A stretch of 64,000 nt of DNA, taken from the NCBI RefSeq assembly GCF_011601315.1, contig NZ_JAAORA010000001.1:248001-312000 (forward strand), written 5' to 3'. Position 1 is the stretch's first letter; every line of letters starts with the position of its first letter. The notes under the pieces were generated by a model that was given only the letters and a program-made list of their open reading frames with translations, was not told the origin of the DNA and ran no database searches. A program made the position numbers and the translations under genes. Of this stretch, positions 18,043 to 26,763 are shown piece by piece. The DNA comes from Candidatus Chlorobium masyuteum. GTDB taxonomy: Bacteria > Bacteroidota > Chlorobiia > Chlorobiales > Chlorobiaceae.

Positions 18043-19661
18043 GATACCCGGTGCAGCAGATTTTGTATTTGCCCGACCACTTTGTGCTTGTTCTGTAAAA
18101 AATCATGATGGTACATGTTGTTGAACAAGGTATGCCGAAAATCAACATCCTCAACAAGCCGCTTCAACTCAAGGAGAATTTGGCTGTCGTGTTCGGGCCT
18201 GTTTGCGATATCGATCGGCAAAAAGCCATTCTTTTCGCATGCAAACAGGTGCGTCCGTTCACGATCATGATGAGAGAGCACCACGGCAGGAATGTTCATG
18301 TGAGCCAGTTCATAGACGGTACGCCCGTTGGAAGATATAGCCAGTTGAGCATTTTCCATGATTCGGGAGATAACGCCGGTAACATGCGTATAGGTCACCT
18401 CGGCATCAAGTCCGGCAATTAAACTCTGGAGTTCTTCCTTGTAGCTGTATCCATCACCCGAAACAACATCAATGGCAATCCCCTGTTCTGCACAGTAAGG
18501 CGCAACAAGAGGGAGCACATTTCTTGTAAAATCACTTGGATCGGTGCCGCCAAATGTAATCAGCAGTCTATTCACCCGTTTTTGAAACGTATTAGGCAGT
18601 GCATCCTGAAATTCATCTCGCAGAAAAAACCAGCTGTGACCCCATAAAATTCTCTCTCCGGAAAGAAGAGGATCATCATAGAGATCATTAATGGTCAGAT
18701 CGGCAACACTTGCGCCACTTCCGAGATCTTCAAGATTGACAACAATAATTCCGGCATTTCGCAATCGAACAACATAGTCGGCATCTGTATTCAGCATATC
18801 GTTGACTACAATATCAGGCTGAAGATCGATAATTGCCTGCTCAATTGCTTCAGGTTTGTATACACCAAGCCAATAGTCATAACCTGCCAGCTTGGTTGTC
18901 GCAATAAAACTTTCTGTATCGCAAACAAAATACACCTCATGATCAGAAATCTCATGGGCGAGCGCCAGACAGCGCGAAATATGCCCCATACCAACTGCAG
19001 AATGACCTATAACCCGAAAAACAATGCGCCGGCGGTTAAGCAGTTTTTCGCATATCCACCAGTCATGATAACTCCGGATTTCAATCGGCGCTTCATCCAG
19101 CTCGAATGCCAGTGGCCGGACTTTGTTTTCACTTTCAGTTTCCAAAATGCTACGGCTTGTAATAGAGAAGCTCGAAGATTCTACGGTCAGCAACTCATCT
19201 CTTTTTTTTAACCTCTCTTTCAGAGACAACGGTGATTGCCGGTACGGGTTGGTAGGTGAGCAGATAACAGGCAAAAGCAGTTTTGCTCCCGCATCACAGT
19301 AACGTTCGAATGCTGCACGGAGCGTCGCTGCACGCAACAGCGGTGCATACGGAGAGAGCAGCATCAAATCGTGCCACCAAATGCTGCATGAATTGAGATA
19401 AGGAACAATTTCAAGGGCAGAAACCGTTTGAGCAAGCCAGCAGAGCTCTTTGTCAAAATATGATGCGACACCCTGACGCATGCATATCAGATTGATTTCC
19501 TCCGAATCGGTCATCACCATTATCTGATTGTCAGGCACTATTGATTTTGCAAGGGTTATAGCTCTCTGGATCAGGGTAACTCCAGCAAGCTTCTTTACAA
19601 GATCATCCGGAAAGGCAACACTTTTCTTTGAAGCAGGAATAACAATAAGTAATCCATTCAT
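18039..19661 (-). CDS. Fusion: cytidylyltransferase-like domain plus PseG/SpsG-like sugar hydrolase
   Basis: A 540-residue two-domain protein. Residues 1 to about 205 resemble a CMP-sugar synthase, but the nucleotide loop is degenerate: IPASKKSVAFPDDLVKKLAG lacks the usual arginine- and glycine-rich pattern. From about residue 215, a PseG/SpsG-like GT-B fold starts with FRVIGHSAVGMGHISRCLAL and continues VNDMLNTDADYV, LLITFGGTDPSDFTRNVLP and SSNGRTVYELAHMNIPAV. PseG removes UDP from UDP-2,4-diacetamido-altrose ahead of the synthase step. No PseB/PseC pair for that substrate is in the window. The start is ATG 19661; the stop overlaps the SpsF-like gene (ATGA). The N-terminal domain may be regulatory or inactive. 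Confidence 0.8.
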   Translation of the reverse strand: MNGLLIVIPASKKSVAFPDDLVKKLAGVTLIQRAITLAKSIVPDNQIMVMTDSEEINLICMRQGVASYFDKELCWLAQTVSALEIVPYLNSCSIWWHDLMLLSPYAPLLRAATLRAAFERYCDAGAKLLLPVICSPTNPYRQSPLSLKERLKKRDELLTVESSSFSITSRSILETESENKVRPLAFELDEAPIEIRSYHDWWICEKLLNRRRIVFRVIGHSAVGMGHISRCLALAHEISDHEVYFVCDTESFIATTKLAGYDYWLGVYKPEAIEQAIIDLQPDIVVNDMLNTDADYVVRLRNAGIIVVNLEDLGSGASVADLTINDLYDDPLLSGERILWGHSWFFLRDEFQDALPNTFQKRVNRLLITFGGTDPSDFTRNVLPLVAPYCAEQGIAIDVVSGDGYSYKEELQSLIAGLDAEVTYTHVTGVISRIMENAQLAISSNGRTVYELAHMNIPAVVLSHHDRERTHLFACEKNGFLPIDIANRPEHDSQILLELKRLVEDVDFRHTLFNNMYHHDFLQNKHKVVGQIQNLLHRVS

Positions 19662-19727
19662 TTAAAAAGAAATTTTACAGAGAATGAAGAGCCTGCGTAT
19701 AAGAACAAATCATCAAATCAGTACCGT

Positions 19728-20840
19728 TCAAATGCGAAGAAAGAGTTCCCTGACCTTCCATGGTGTCAGAATATCTTTAAAATCCTCTCCAAGTGCGTTG
19801 GTAAGCGGTTTTTCGTGTATAATGGTTGCGCTATAGAGGCGTTCGTATTGATCATCCGTCAAATTCCGGCATACACCTTCAGGAATGCTCACCCCCTGTC
19901 GTTCCGCCATCCGGTAAAACTCGCTGTAACCTTCAGGATAAAACTCTTCCATTGCCCGCATGGTAATACAGTTGGCAACGCCATGGTGAAGCCCAAGCAC
20001 AACACTCAGTGCGGCTGAAAACGGGTGAAGAACTCCGACATAACTTGTCGCTATGGCACACCCGCCAAGGTAGGAGGCCACCATCAGTTTTGCACGATTC
20101 TCATCGGACATCATATCGTCCCCAAAAAAAACATCCCTGCAAAGTTGCATGGTCTGGGAGGAATAGGCATCGCCTATGGCATTCCGATATGATCCGTTGA
20201 GTGACTCCATACAGTGAATGAATGCATCCATGCCTGTAAAAAAATACTGATCGCGCGGAACAGTACGGGTCAAATCCGGATCAAGGATGATCTGGTCAAA
20301 AACGGTAAAATCACTATTCATTCCGAGCTTCAATCCACTGGCGGTATTGGTCATCACGCATGTACGTGTTGATTCAGCTCCGGTACCGGATATCGTCGGT
20401 AGCGCCACCTTGAAAATTCCGGGTACTCGAACAAGATCCCAGCCCTGATAATCCTCAGCATCGCCTCCGTTTGAAAGCAGGTTTGATACCGCCTTTGCAA
20501 CATCCATCGTAATCCCTCCGCCTATGCCAACAATTGCACAGGGCAGTTCTGCAGATTCAGTAAGAACCCTGTCACGCATGGAGTTCATCAAGGATGTCGT
20601 TGGCTCATGAGTGGTATCAACATAAATAATCTGGTCCGCCGGGGTGATGACATTGAAATCATCAGAAAGAGTGTGCGTCTGAAAATAATGATCGATAAAA
20701 ATAATAACTCTATGAGAAGCAGAACTTCGATGAACGTTTAATATAGCCGGTAAATTGCTAAGTGATCCCGTTCCAAAAAGGTAGCGCGAGACATTGCGCG
20801 CATTTCGAATTCCGGTAGTCAATAAATGGTGATCTTTCAA
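19728..20840 (-). CDS. KdnB-like iron-containing alcohol dehydrogenase (module C)
   Basis: A 370-residue group III alcohol dehydrogenase. The NAD site is GIGGGITMDVAKAV; then YQGWDLVRVPGIF, LPTISGTGAESTRT, GMNSDFTVFDQIILD and FFTGMDAFIHCMESLNGS. Metal ligands are D and H in MDAFIHC and the histidines of LHPFSAAL and GLHHGVANC. The YQGWDL, SDFTVFDQI and TGMD-IHC-ESL stretches are close to Shewanella KdnB, the Kdo 8-oxidase acting before amination to 8-amino-Kdo (from memory). A terminal-carbon oxidation of the module C acid or a precursor is therefore likely. No KdnA-type aminotransferase lies beside it. The start is TTG 20840: an in-frame stop lies just upstream and no Shine-Dalgarno sequence is seen. 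Confidence 0.8.
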   Translation of the reverse strand: MKDHHLLTTGIRNARNVSRYLFGTGSLSNLPAILNVHRSSASHRVIIFIDHYFQTHTLSDDFNVITPADQIIYVDTTHEPTTSLMNSMRDRVLTESAELPCAIVGIGGGITMDVAKAVSNLLSNGGDAEDYQGWDLVRVPGIFKVALPTISGTGAESTRTCVMTNTASGLKLGMNSDFTVFDQIILDPDLTRTVPRDQYFFTGMDAFIHCMESLNGSYRNAIGDAYSSQTMQLCRDVFFGDDMMSDENRAKLMVASYLGGCAIATSYVGVLHPFSAALSVVLGLHHGVANCITMRAMEEFYPEGYSEFYRMAERQGVSIPEGVCRNLTDDQYERLYSATIIHEKPLTNALGEDFKDILTPWKVRELFLRI

Positions 20841-20886
20841 GATATTTCAATGGGTTTTATTGACAGCATGGCGTCAACAGGTATGT

Positions 20887-22068
20887 TCAGGAGAGGTCAT
20901 CGGATTTCTGAAGCAGTTGATCAAGAAGCAACTTAAAACGGGTATTACCGGGGTCATAGATCATGACATCATCAGCATATTTCCTAACTAATTGATTCCA
21001 CTCTTCATCTTTTACCATTGCCAGGTAATTCAGAATCATGAGAATCTTATTTTCTTCACAACTGTTCGTCCAGAATAACCCGCTATCAGAAAAACCGGCA
21101 TGCCAGCAGAAACCCATATCATCGACATCCAAATCATTGTTTCTGCATGTAACAAAAGCTGTTTTTTTACCTCTCACAAAAGCCTCATAACCTAAATTCG
21201 AATCGACCGTAACAATAATTTCAGCAGAATCAATTATTTCATAAGAACTTAATTCATTTTCTTTTTTCATGAAAGACCATTCGCCCTTAATATACCTGTC
21301 GAAAAACGCCTTTTCATCATCAAAGGAAGTAATAGATGATCCCGCAACAACTAATTCCCTTTGATTGTCTTGACACCAACGGGATAACAATGGCAACACA
21401 ACACTTTCCGGGTAATAAAATATTGAATACAACACTTTACGCCCAAACGCATCAGTATAAAAATAGTCGCTACCGGTTTTGGGGCGGTCTCTGTACTGAG
21501 ATATAAAGAGCACTGAATTATCCGGAAGTTTTTTGGAGGTGATAACATGATTATTTGGGACAGATCCTATAACATGATACTGACCCCCTATATGTTTTGT
21601 ATAATATTGCCCAATCAAGTCATTGTATACACACATGTGGTCAACAAACGGTGATGGCGGGAGTGGAACAATCTCTAAAAACTTATCTCTCCATCCATTT
21701 TGCACAAAAACAGTTTTGATATCTTTATTTAGTGCGGATATTCTGTAATAATCAGGATTATTATCAATAAAAGTAATAACTATTTTCGGCAATGATGACT
21801 TTACAAATGCACTATAATAAGCCCCCATGAAATCACCGCGCCAAAATATTGACAAGAAAAGTGATCTGATAAGACATAATAAATAGATTTCTTCCCTTTC
21901 TGAGGAAAAGACAGTGCACTTATAACCATCAAGATAAGGCTTTAATTTAGCATAACCGGCTAAATTAAAAATAAGCACATCGCACTTGTTCGGCAATGAG
22001 AACCAATGAATATTCGATCTCATTAACAAACCGAATCGCGAATATATCTTTTTTAAAAAAACAAACAA
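20887..22068 (-). CDS. LA_1612-like putative O-antigen transferase
   Basis: A 393-residue protein resembling the Leptospira-type surface-carbohydrate family TIGR04396/LA_1612 (recalled, not searched). It reads KCDVLIFNLAGYAKLKPYL, then VFVQNGWRDKFLEIV in the place where related GT-B proteins have a QHG loop. VLFISQYRDRP and a C-terminal IIVTVDSNLGYEAFVRGKKT follow, matching the nucleotide-site helix of KpsC/TagF-like transferases. The role is unknown; I infer transfer of the legionaminic-type sugar made just upstream. It is AT-rich. The start is TTG 22068; ATG 22023 (residue 16) is the alternative. Neither has a clear Shine-Dalgarno sequence. It lies ten bases after the radical SAM gene. Confidence 0.7.
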   Translation of the reverse strand: MFVFLKKIYSRFGLLMRSNIHWFSLPNKCDVLIFNLAGYAKLKPYLDGYKCTVFSSEREEIYLLCLIRSLFLSIFWRGDFMGAYYSAFVKSSLPKIVITFIDNNPDYYRISALNKDIKTVFVQNGWRDKFLEIVPLPPSPFVDHMCVYNDLIGQYYTKHIGGQYHVIGSVPNNHVITSKKLPDNSVLFISQYRDRPKTGSDYFYTDAFGRKVLYSIFYYPESVVLPLLSRWCQDNQRELVVAGSSITSFDDEKAFFDRYIKGEWSFMKKENELSSYEIIDSAEIIVTVDSNLGYEAFVRGKKTAFVTCRNNDLDVDDMGFCWHAGFSDSGLFWTNSCEENKILMILNYLAMVKDEEWNQLVRKYADDVMIYDPGNTRFKLLLDQLLQKSDDLS

Positions 22069-22078
22069 TAGAATATAT

Positions 22079-23476
22079 TTATGACTGCCTGAATCCTCTA
22101 AATAAGGAATCTTTTTTAGTATACAATCGGTTGACCTGGCTTAAGGACAAAGCGGTTTTTTTCTCGAAATAATTTTTTAGCAATTTTGAGTTCGCCTCAG
22201 CCAAAACCTTATAATACTCTTCATCAGATAACTCAGTGAAATTTACGGACATCAAATCTGAATTGAGATGTTTATTTTCATAGAAATCCTCACACCCTTG
22301 CAACAAACCCGATTCAATTGCATAATAATATAGCGGTGAACCGGGATATGGGGTCACCGGCCTGATTGTTCGAAGCTGGGCACCATCATCATATTTCAGA
22401 AGAAAATCAACACCTTTTTGAAGAATTTTCTCGTTATCCCCGATATGCCCGAAAATTATATTAAAACCGGGGCTGATCCCGACGTCAAGCGTAGCTTTAA
22501 TACCTTTCTCTATCTGACGAACAGATAATCCTTTGCCCATTTTCTGCAGCACTTGATCATCCATCGCCTCAATACCATAATTAATAAATACACATCCAGC
22601 ACTTTTCATTAGTCTCAATATGTCCGGTTTTGCATAATTCAGACGTCCATTACAATCCCATTTAATATTGATTTCAGATCGAATAAATGCGCTGCACAAC
22701 TCCTCAATTCTGCTCAACGATGACATCAACAACTCATCAGAAAAAGCTATATAGGTTATATCATAATTTCTTTTCAGGAACTTGATTTCCTCAATAATTC
22801 CCTGGCTTGACCTTGGACGAAAACCTTTATCAAGTCTATAGCAAAAGTTACAGGTAAAAGTACATCCTCGACCAGAAAGCAATGGCATTACAAAATCGCT
22901 ATTTGAGCAATGAGGCATTCTAAGCAGCCTGTAATAATGGACAGGGAATAATTCATAGGCAGGAAATGGAATTGTATCAATATCTGCTATCAAGAGCCTT
23001 TTTTTATTAATCACATATTGACCTTTTGCATTCAGATAGGCAATTCCGTCAACCGTTTCAAGTCCTTTTTTTTCGATTACCGAAGTTAATAAATCGACTA
23101 TAGTTTCTTCGCCTTCACCGATCACGACCGCATCAGCACCTGTTATTTTCAGGAAATATTCAGGTTCCGGACTCGGACCATGACCGCCAATTACATAATA
23201 AGGCCTCCTGTCTGATGCATTGATAGCATTTGATATCGCAATCGTTTTTCTATACTGGTAGTAGCCGGCAATGAAACTGAACCCGATAAAATCAAAGGTG
23301 TTTTTATTCAAGTAATCAGTAAGATGTGAATCGGGATAATGATGATAATCCTGATTATATATCGTAACATTAAAACCTGCATTTTTCAGTACCGCTGCCA
23401 GGTAACCAACACCCTGTGGAAACCAGTGTATATATGAATCATTGTCGTAAACAATCAAGAGAACGCTTGCACTCAT
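22079..23476 (-). CDS. B12-binding radical SAM protein (Leg module)
   Basis: A 465-residue enzyme. The cobalamin-binding-type domain has WFPQGVGYLAAVLKNAGFNV, DFIGFSFIAGYYQYRK, YVIGGHGPSPEPEYFL and VIGEGEETIVDLL. The radical SAM cluster motif is CTFTCNFC (C-x3-C-x2-C) in LSGRGCTFTCNFCYRLDKG. KWDCNGRLNYAKPDILRLM and GCVFINYGIEAMDDQVLQKM follow in the standard order. The substrate is unknown. It follows LegF by ten bases and precedes a putative transferase, so it may tailor the legionaminic-type residue (methylation or similar) before or after transfer. It is AT-rich compared with the Leg genes upstream. Confidence 0.85.
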   Translation of the reverse strand: MSASVLLIVYDNDSYIHWFPQGVGYLAAVLKNAGFNVTIYNQDYHHYPDSHLTDYLNKNTFDFIGFSFIAGYYQYRKTIAISNAINASDRRPYYVIGGHGPSPEPEYFLKITGADAVVIGEGEETIVDLLTSVIEKKGLETVDGIAYLNAKGQYVINKKRLLIADIDTIPFPAYELFPVHYYRLLRMPHCSNSDFVMPLLSGRGCTFTCNFCYRLDKGFRPRSSQGIIEEIKFLKRNYDITYIAFSDELLMSSLSRIEELCSAFIRSEINIKWDCNGRLNYAKPDILRLMKSAGCVFINYGIEAMDDQVLQKMGKGLSVRQIEKGIKATLDVGISPGFNIIFGHIGDNEKILQKGVDFLLKYDDGAQLRTIRPVTPYPGSPLYYYAIESGLLQGCEDFYENKHLNSDLMSVNFTELSDEEYYKVLAEANSKLLKNYFEKKTALSLSQVNRLYTKKDSLFRGFRQS

Positions 23477-23486
23477 ACCGGTTTTC

Positions 23487-24170
23487 TTATTTAGAAATCA
23501 GATATTCAGCTATACTGAAATCCCATTCCGTATCAATATCCAATGCTTCCTGAGGTGATTCCATCACCAGGGGAATTATGTTTTTCCCCATAAACGAGTG
23601 GTTGTCTCGCAGTTCCAATGGTGAGATCAAGTAAAAACTTCCATTTACTATATAAGCAGGTTCAAGGTCCTGCGAACGAGATCCAAAACCATGCTGCGCT
23701 ATAAACGGTACAATAAAATCTCCATCCATTTTCAAGGCCCACATTGGATGTGCATGGGTTGGAGAAACCCCAAGAACAGACCCACCACCTTTTTTGGAAA
23801 AAAGATCAATCCCTTTACGAACGGTCTCTTTGGTTCTGAATGGTGATGTTGGCTGTATCAATAGGATGCCATCAACGTTGCCATGTTCTGCCTCGTACCA
23901 ATCAAGTGCATGCAGTGCCACATCGACTGAACTTGACGTATCTGAAGCCAGCTCAGCCGGTCGTAACCAGGGAACATATGCTCCGGCTTCTTTACAGACT
24001 TCTGCAATCGCAACGTCATCTGTAGATAAAAGGATATCACAGATTTCAGGAATATCTTTAACTGCATCAATAGACCACACTATCAGAGGTTTTCCTCCGA
24101 GCATTCGCAGATTTTTACCCGGCAGTCGTTTAGAACCGCCACGAGCAGTAATCAGAACAAGAATTCTCAT
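23487..24170 (-). CDS. legF: CMP-legionaminic acid synthase-like cytidylyltransferase
   Basis: Activates the final nonulosonic acid with CTP. From ATG 24170 it has 227 residues. It starts LVLITARGGSKRLPGKNLRM (the NeuA/LegF P-loop), then LLSTDDVAIAEVCKEAGAYV, LLIQPTSPFRTKETVRKGI and a C-terminal MESPQEALDIDTEWDF with the metal-binding DIDTEWD. A longer frame to 24293 exists, but ATG 24170 overlaps the HisH stop (ATGA) and matches the family start. Found beside LegB, C, G and I homologues, so legionaminic-type specificity is likely; NeuA and PtmB are close alternatives. It is the last of the core Leg genes. Confidence 0.85.
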   Translation of the reverse strand: MRILVLITARGGSKRLPGKNLRMLGGKPLIVWSIDAVKDIPEICDILLSTDDVAIAEVCKEAGAYVPWLRPAELASDTSSSVDVALHALDWYEAEHGNVDGILLIQPTSPFRTKETVRKGIDLFSKKGGGSVLGVSPTHAHPMWALKMDGDFIVPFIAQHGFGSRSQDLEPAYIVNGSFYLISPLELRDNHSFMGKNIIPLVMESPQEALDIDTEWDFSIAEYLISK

Positions 24171-24814
24171 TGGAGGAGGAACCTTCGAAGAATTTTCAGA
24201 CCAACCGCACCACTTTTCTCTGGATGAAACTGACAGCCCATTATCGAATCCCGGCATACTACTGCCGGTAATTGATGACCACCATAAATGCAATCGGCAA
24301 TTCGATGGATTGAATTCACTGGAACCGCCATAAATGAGTGGACAAAATATGCTGCATCACCCGGATTATTATTTTCCATTATGGTTCCGCTCCAACATTT
24401 AGAATTAAAAGAAGGAACCAAGCCAGACCAGCCGATATGCGGAATCTTCAGAAATGTACCAATAGATGTCTTTGAAGGTACTGGAATTACCCTCCCTGGA
24501 ATCAGACCTAATCCGGGAGTCAAGCCAAACTCTTCACTTTCATCAAATAGCAGTTGCATACCCAGACAAATACCAAGTAATGGGGTTTGTCTCCGAGCAA
24601 TCTCTGCAATCACAGAAATCAATCCAAGCTGTTCAAGTGATTGCATGGCATTACCATATGCCCCCACTCCTGGTAGCACAACCCGGTTTGAAGCGAGTAT
24701 TTTTTCCGGATTGCGTGTTACAATAACCGTGGCTCCACAATGTTCAAAACCGCGTTGAACACTAAGCAAATTACCAACCCCGTAATCAATAATAGTAACT
24801 TCAGACACTCTCAT
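24167..24814 (-). CDS. hisH: HisH-like glutaminase subunit for sugar amidotransferase
   Basis: Class I glutamine amidotransferase supplying ammonia. It has 215 residues with PGVGAYGNAM, nucleophile Cys83 in GICLGMQ, and the His197/Glu199 pair in GCQFHPEKSG, so the glutaminase triad is intact. In histidine synthesis it pairs with HisF; here it lies between hisF and legF and next to a WbpG-type amidotransferase. This is the Pseudomonas aeruginosa O-antigen arrangement, in which HisH2/HisF2 deliver ammonia to WbpG to form acetamidino groups. No other histidine genes are nearby. ATG 24814 overlaps the hisF end by 14 bases. Confidence 0.9.
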   Translation of the reverse strand: MRVSEVTIIDYGVGNLLSVQRGFEHCGATVIVTRNPEKILASNRVVLPGVGAYGNAMQSLEQLGLISVIAEIARRQTPLLGICLGMQLLFDESEEFGLTPGLGLIPGRVIPVPSKTSIGTFLKIPHIGWSGLVPSFNSKCWSGTIMENNNPGDAAYFVHSFMAVPVNSIHRIADCIYGGHQLPAVVCRDSIMGCQFHPEKSGAVGLKILRRFLLQ

Positions 24815-25580
24815 AGAGCCTCACTCCGATGCCTGCTGCTTTAGCTGCCGCTCTGATGTCACCGATACCAGCTCGATTATAGTGAAGAATATCTGCCATA
24901 GCAACCGCATCCGCACCGCCAAAAGTCACAGCATCTACCATATCTTGTTGTTTACCCATACCTCCTGAAGCAATAACGGGAACAGAAACCTCTGATGTTA
25001 CCGCTTTGATCAATGCGACATCAAAACCTTTCCGCGTCCCCTCCCTGTCAACAGATGTCAGTAATACCTCTCCTGCACCCATAGACACACCCGTTTTCAC
25101 CCAATCAATGACATTCAGTCCAGTACGCTCTCGACCATTATCTGTATAGACTTCCCAGCATCCCGAACCTATTTCTTTCGCTTCAACAGAAAGCACCATA
25201 CACTGGCGGCCGAAACGATATGATATTTCACTGATAAGCTCTGGTCTCGCAACTGCTGCAGTGTTCACGGCTACTTTATCGGCACCGGATCGCAATATCT
25301 GCGTGGCATCTTCAACTGACCGAATACCACCGCCAACTGTCAAAGGGATAAATATATCTTTTGCTGCTGAACGGATGATATCTCCCAAATGGTTACGACC
25401 ATAAAGACTCGCAACACAATCCATGTAAATCAGTTCATCAGCTCCCTGCTGATAATAACGCATGGCATATTCGTTAGGATTACCGATAATGCGTAATCCC
25501 TCTAAATGAATACCTTTGATAAGATTGCACCCTTTAATGTCAAGTCGTGCGATAAGACGAATATTACTCACCCCGGTCAA
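24801..25580 (-). CDS. hisF: HisF-like ammonia-channel subunit for sugar amidotransferase
   Basis: A 259-residue TIM barrel of the HisF family. It shows IARLDIKGCNLIKGI (the first catalytic Asp retained), LTVGGGIRSVEDA, DKVAVNTAAV and VIASGGMG. The second catalytic Asp of histidine-pathway HisF (AIDA) is Glu133 in VLSVEAKE. This fits loss of the cyclase reaction and retention of the ammonia-channel role, as for HisF2 of O-antigen loci (inference). The start is TTG 25580, supported by AGGAG five bases upstream, overlapping the amidotransferase stop (TTGA). GTG 25571 is the alternative. Confidence 0.88.
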   Translation of the reverse strand: MTGVSNIRLIARLDIKGCNLIKGIHLEGLRIIGNPNEYAMRYYQQGADELIYMDCVASLYGRNHLGDIIRSAAKDIFIPLTVGGGIRSVEDATQILRSGADKVAVNTAAVARPELISEISYRFGRQCMVLSVEAKEIGSGCWEVYTDNGRERTGLNVIDWVKTGVSMGAGEVLLTSVDREGTRKGFDVALIKAVTSEVSVPVIASGGMGKQQDMVDAVTFGGADAVAMADILHYNRAGIGDIRAAAKAAGIGVRLYESV

Positions 25581-26746
25581 CGCCTCTCCTGTTGCTCATG
25601 CCAAACAGCATGACGTAACTTCCACTCATTATCTTCTTTAAGCCAAATGTGCTCGGAACGCCAACTATCAATCACAGCATGAGCTTCCTCATCAGTCATG
25701 GAGCAAAAATCCAGAAACTCCTTGTAATATTTTATCGGGAACTCATGGTCATAACGCTTGACCAGCGCTAACCCCTCTTCACGTGTAATTTTACCATCAC
25801 GGATCTCATGCGCCGCGTCTGATGTCGTTCGTCCAATACCAAACTTTATAAAAGAGAGATAAAAGTGAAATCCATCAATTTCATCATCCAAACTTGCATA
25901 CTTGGAATACGTGCCTTCAGTTCTTTCAGTATTCGCTGTAAAACCAGTATGCTCATGGCAATAGTAGTAATTCTCCTGTGGGTCCCAAAACTTATAATAG
26001 CCCATAAAATGGATTTCGGTATTATTTCGCTTTATATCTTCATATTTCGGCGCCATAAATGGATGGAGGTCTGCTAAAGAAACACCATGTTCAACCCAAA
26101 ACTCGGGCGGTAGTCCTGAAAAATAATGTTTGTCATGATCCTCTATATCACGTGTTGGTCGAAATGCATTCTTCATATCACCACCGTATTCGACCTCGCC
26201 ATTTTCACCATACATAATCAGTTGCACGTTATACTTGACTGCCATGTGTAGCGGAAAGTTTGCTTGACCATAGATGAACGGCTGAAATGGATCACCAAGA
26301 TGCTTGAAGGACAAATATGTAAGCTTTTTTGTGACCTGTGGATTTGGTGTACCCAGTACATGATTAAAACCTGAAGCAATGAATGCATCAAGATTCCGGC
26401 GACCAATAGCTGAAGCTTTTAACGGCGCCCATGTCGCCGCAAGAGGATTCATTCCATATTTGTATTTCAATTGATGTGCAACAAATCCTCCATCCTTACC
26501 ACCACTACACGGCACAATAACATCGTATTCTCCATTATCCTTTCGATGTTTGTTACAGAGTGCGACAAGTTCGGCTTCACGCTCCTTCCAGTCAATCTTG
26601 GTTCTTTTGTATTCAGCAAAATTACATGCTGAACAAATACCGTGCTCATCAAAGGTAATTCGCGGACGTTGATTGGATATAGTGCATTTTTTGCAGAATT
26701 CGACCTTAACAGGCAGGTTATATAGTTTAACTAAATCTCTTTTCAT
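25577..26746 (-). CDS. N-acetyl sugar amidotransferase (WbpG/WbuX/PseA-like)
   Basis: ATP-dependent PP-loop enzyme that converts an N-acyl amide on a sugar to an amidine, using ammonia from HisH/HisF. An N-terminal zinc knuckle has CKKC and CSAC flanking NQRPRITFDEHGI. The PP-loop is VIVPCSGGKDGGF. MAPKYEDIKR, FHFYLSFIKFGIGR and HEIRDGKITREEGLALV complete the TIGR03573-type signature. From ATG 26746 it has 389 residues, with GGGAAG six bases upstream; TTG 26767 would overlap the PtmE-type gene by four bases and is an alternative. It lies directly upstream of hisF-hisH, so the three form an amidine-making set. Confidence 0.9.
   Translation of the reverse strand: MKRDLVKLYNLPVKVEFCKKCTISNQRPRITFDEHGICSACNFAEYKRTKIDWKEREAELVALCNKHRKDNGEYDVIVPCSGGKDGGFVAHQLKYKYGMNPLAATWAPLKASAIGRRNLDAFIASGFNHVLGTPNPQVTKKLTYLSFKHLGDPFQPFIYGQANFPLHMAVKYNVQLIMYGENGEVEYGGDMKNAFRPTRDIEDHDKHYFSGLPPEFWVEHGVSLADLHPFMAPKYEDIKRNNTEIHFMGYYKFWDPQENYYYCHEHTGFTANTERTEGTYSKYASLDDEIDGFHFYLSFIKFGIGRTTSDAAHEIRDGKITREEGLALVKRYDHEFPIKYYKEFLDFCSMTDEEAHAVIDSWRSEHIWLKEDNEWKLRHAVWHEQQERR
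25586..25590 (-). promoter_or_regulatory. Ribosome binding site deciding TTG start at 25580
   Basis: AGGAG on the minus strand, five bases before the TTG of the hisF-like gene and inside the end of the amidotransferase gene. The spacing favours TTG over the in-frame GTG nine bases further on. Confidence 0.55.
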
Positions 26747-26763
26747 GAGTACTTCCCAATGTT

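Noticed and set aside
24171-24293. N-terminal extension of the LegF-like frame
   Set aside because: The 41 extra residues overlap the HisH C-terminus in another frame and precede the family start; ATG 24170 with ATGA overlap is better.
24167-25580. HisH/HisF as histidine biosynthesis genes
   Set aside because: No other his genes, a changed catalytic Asp in HisF, and direct linkage to a sugar amidotransferase.
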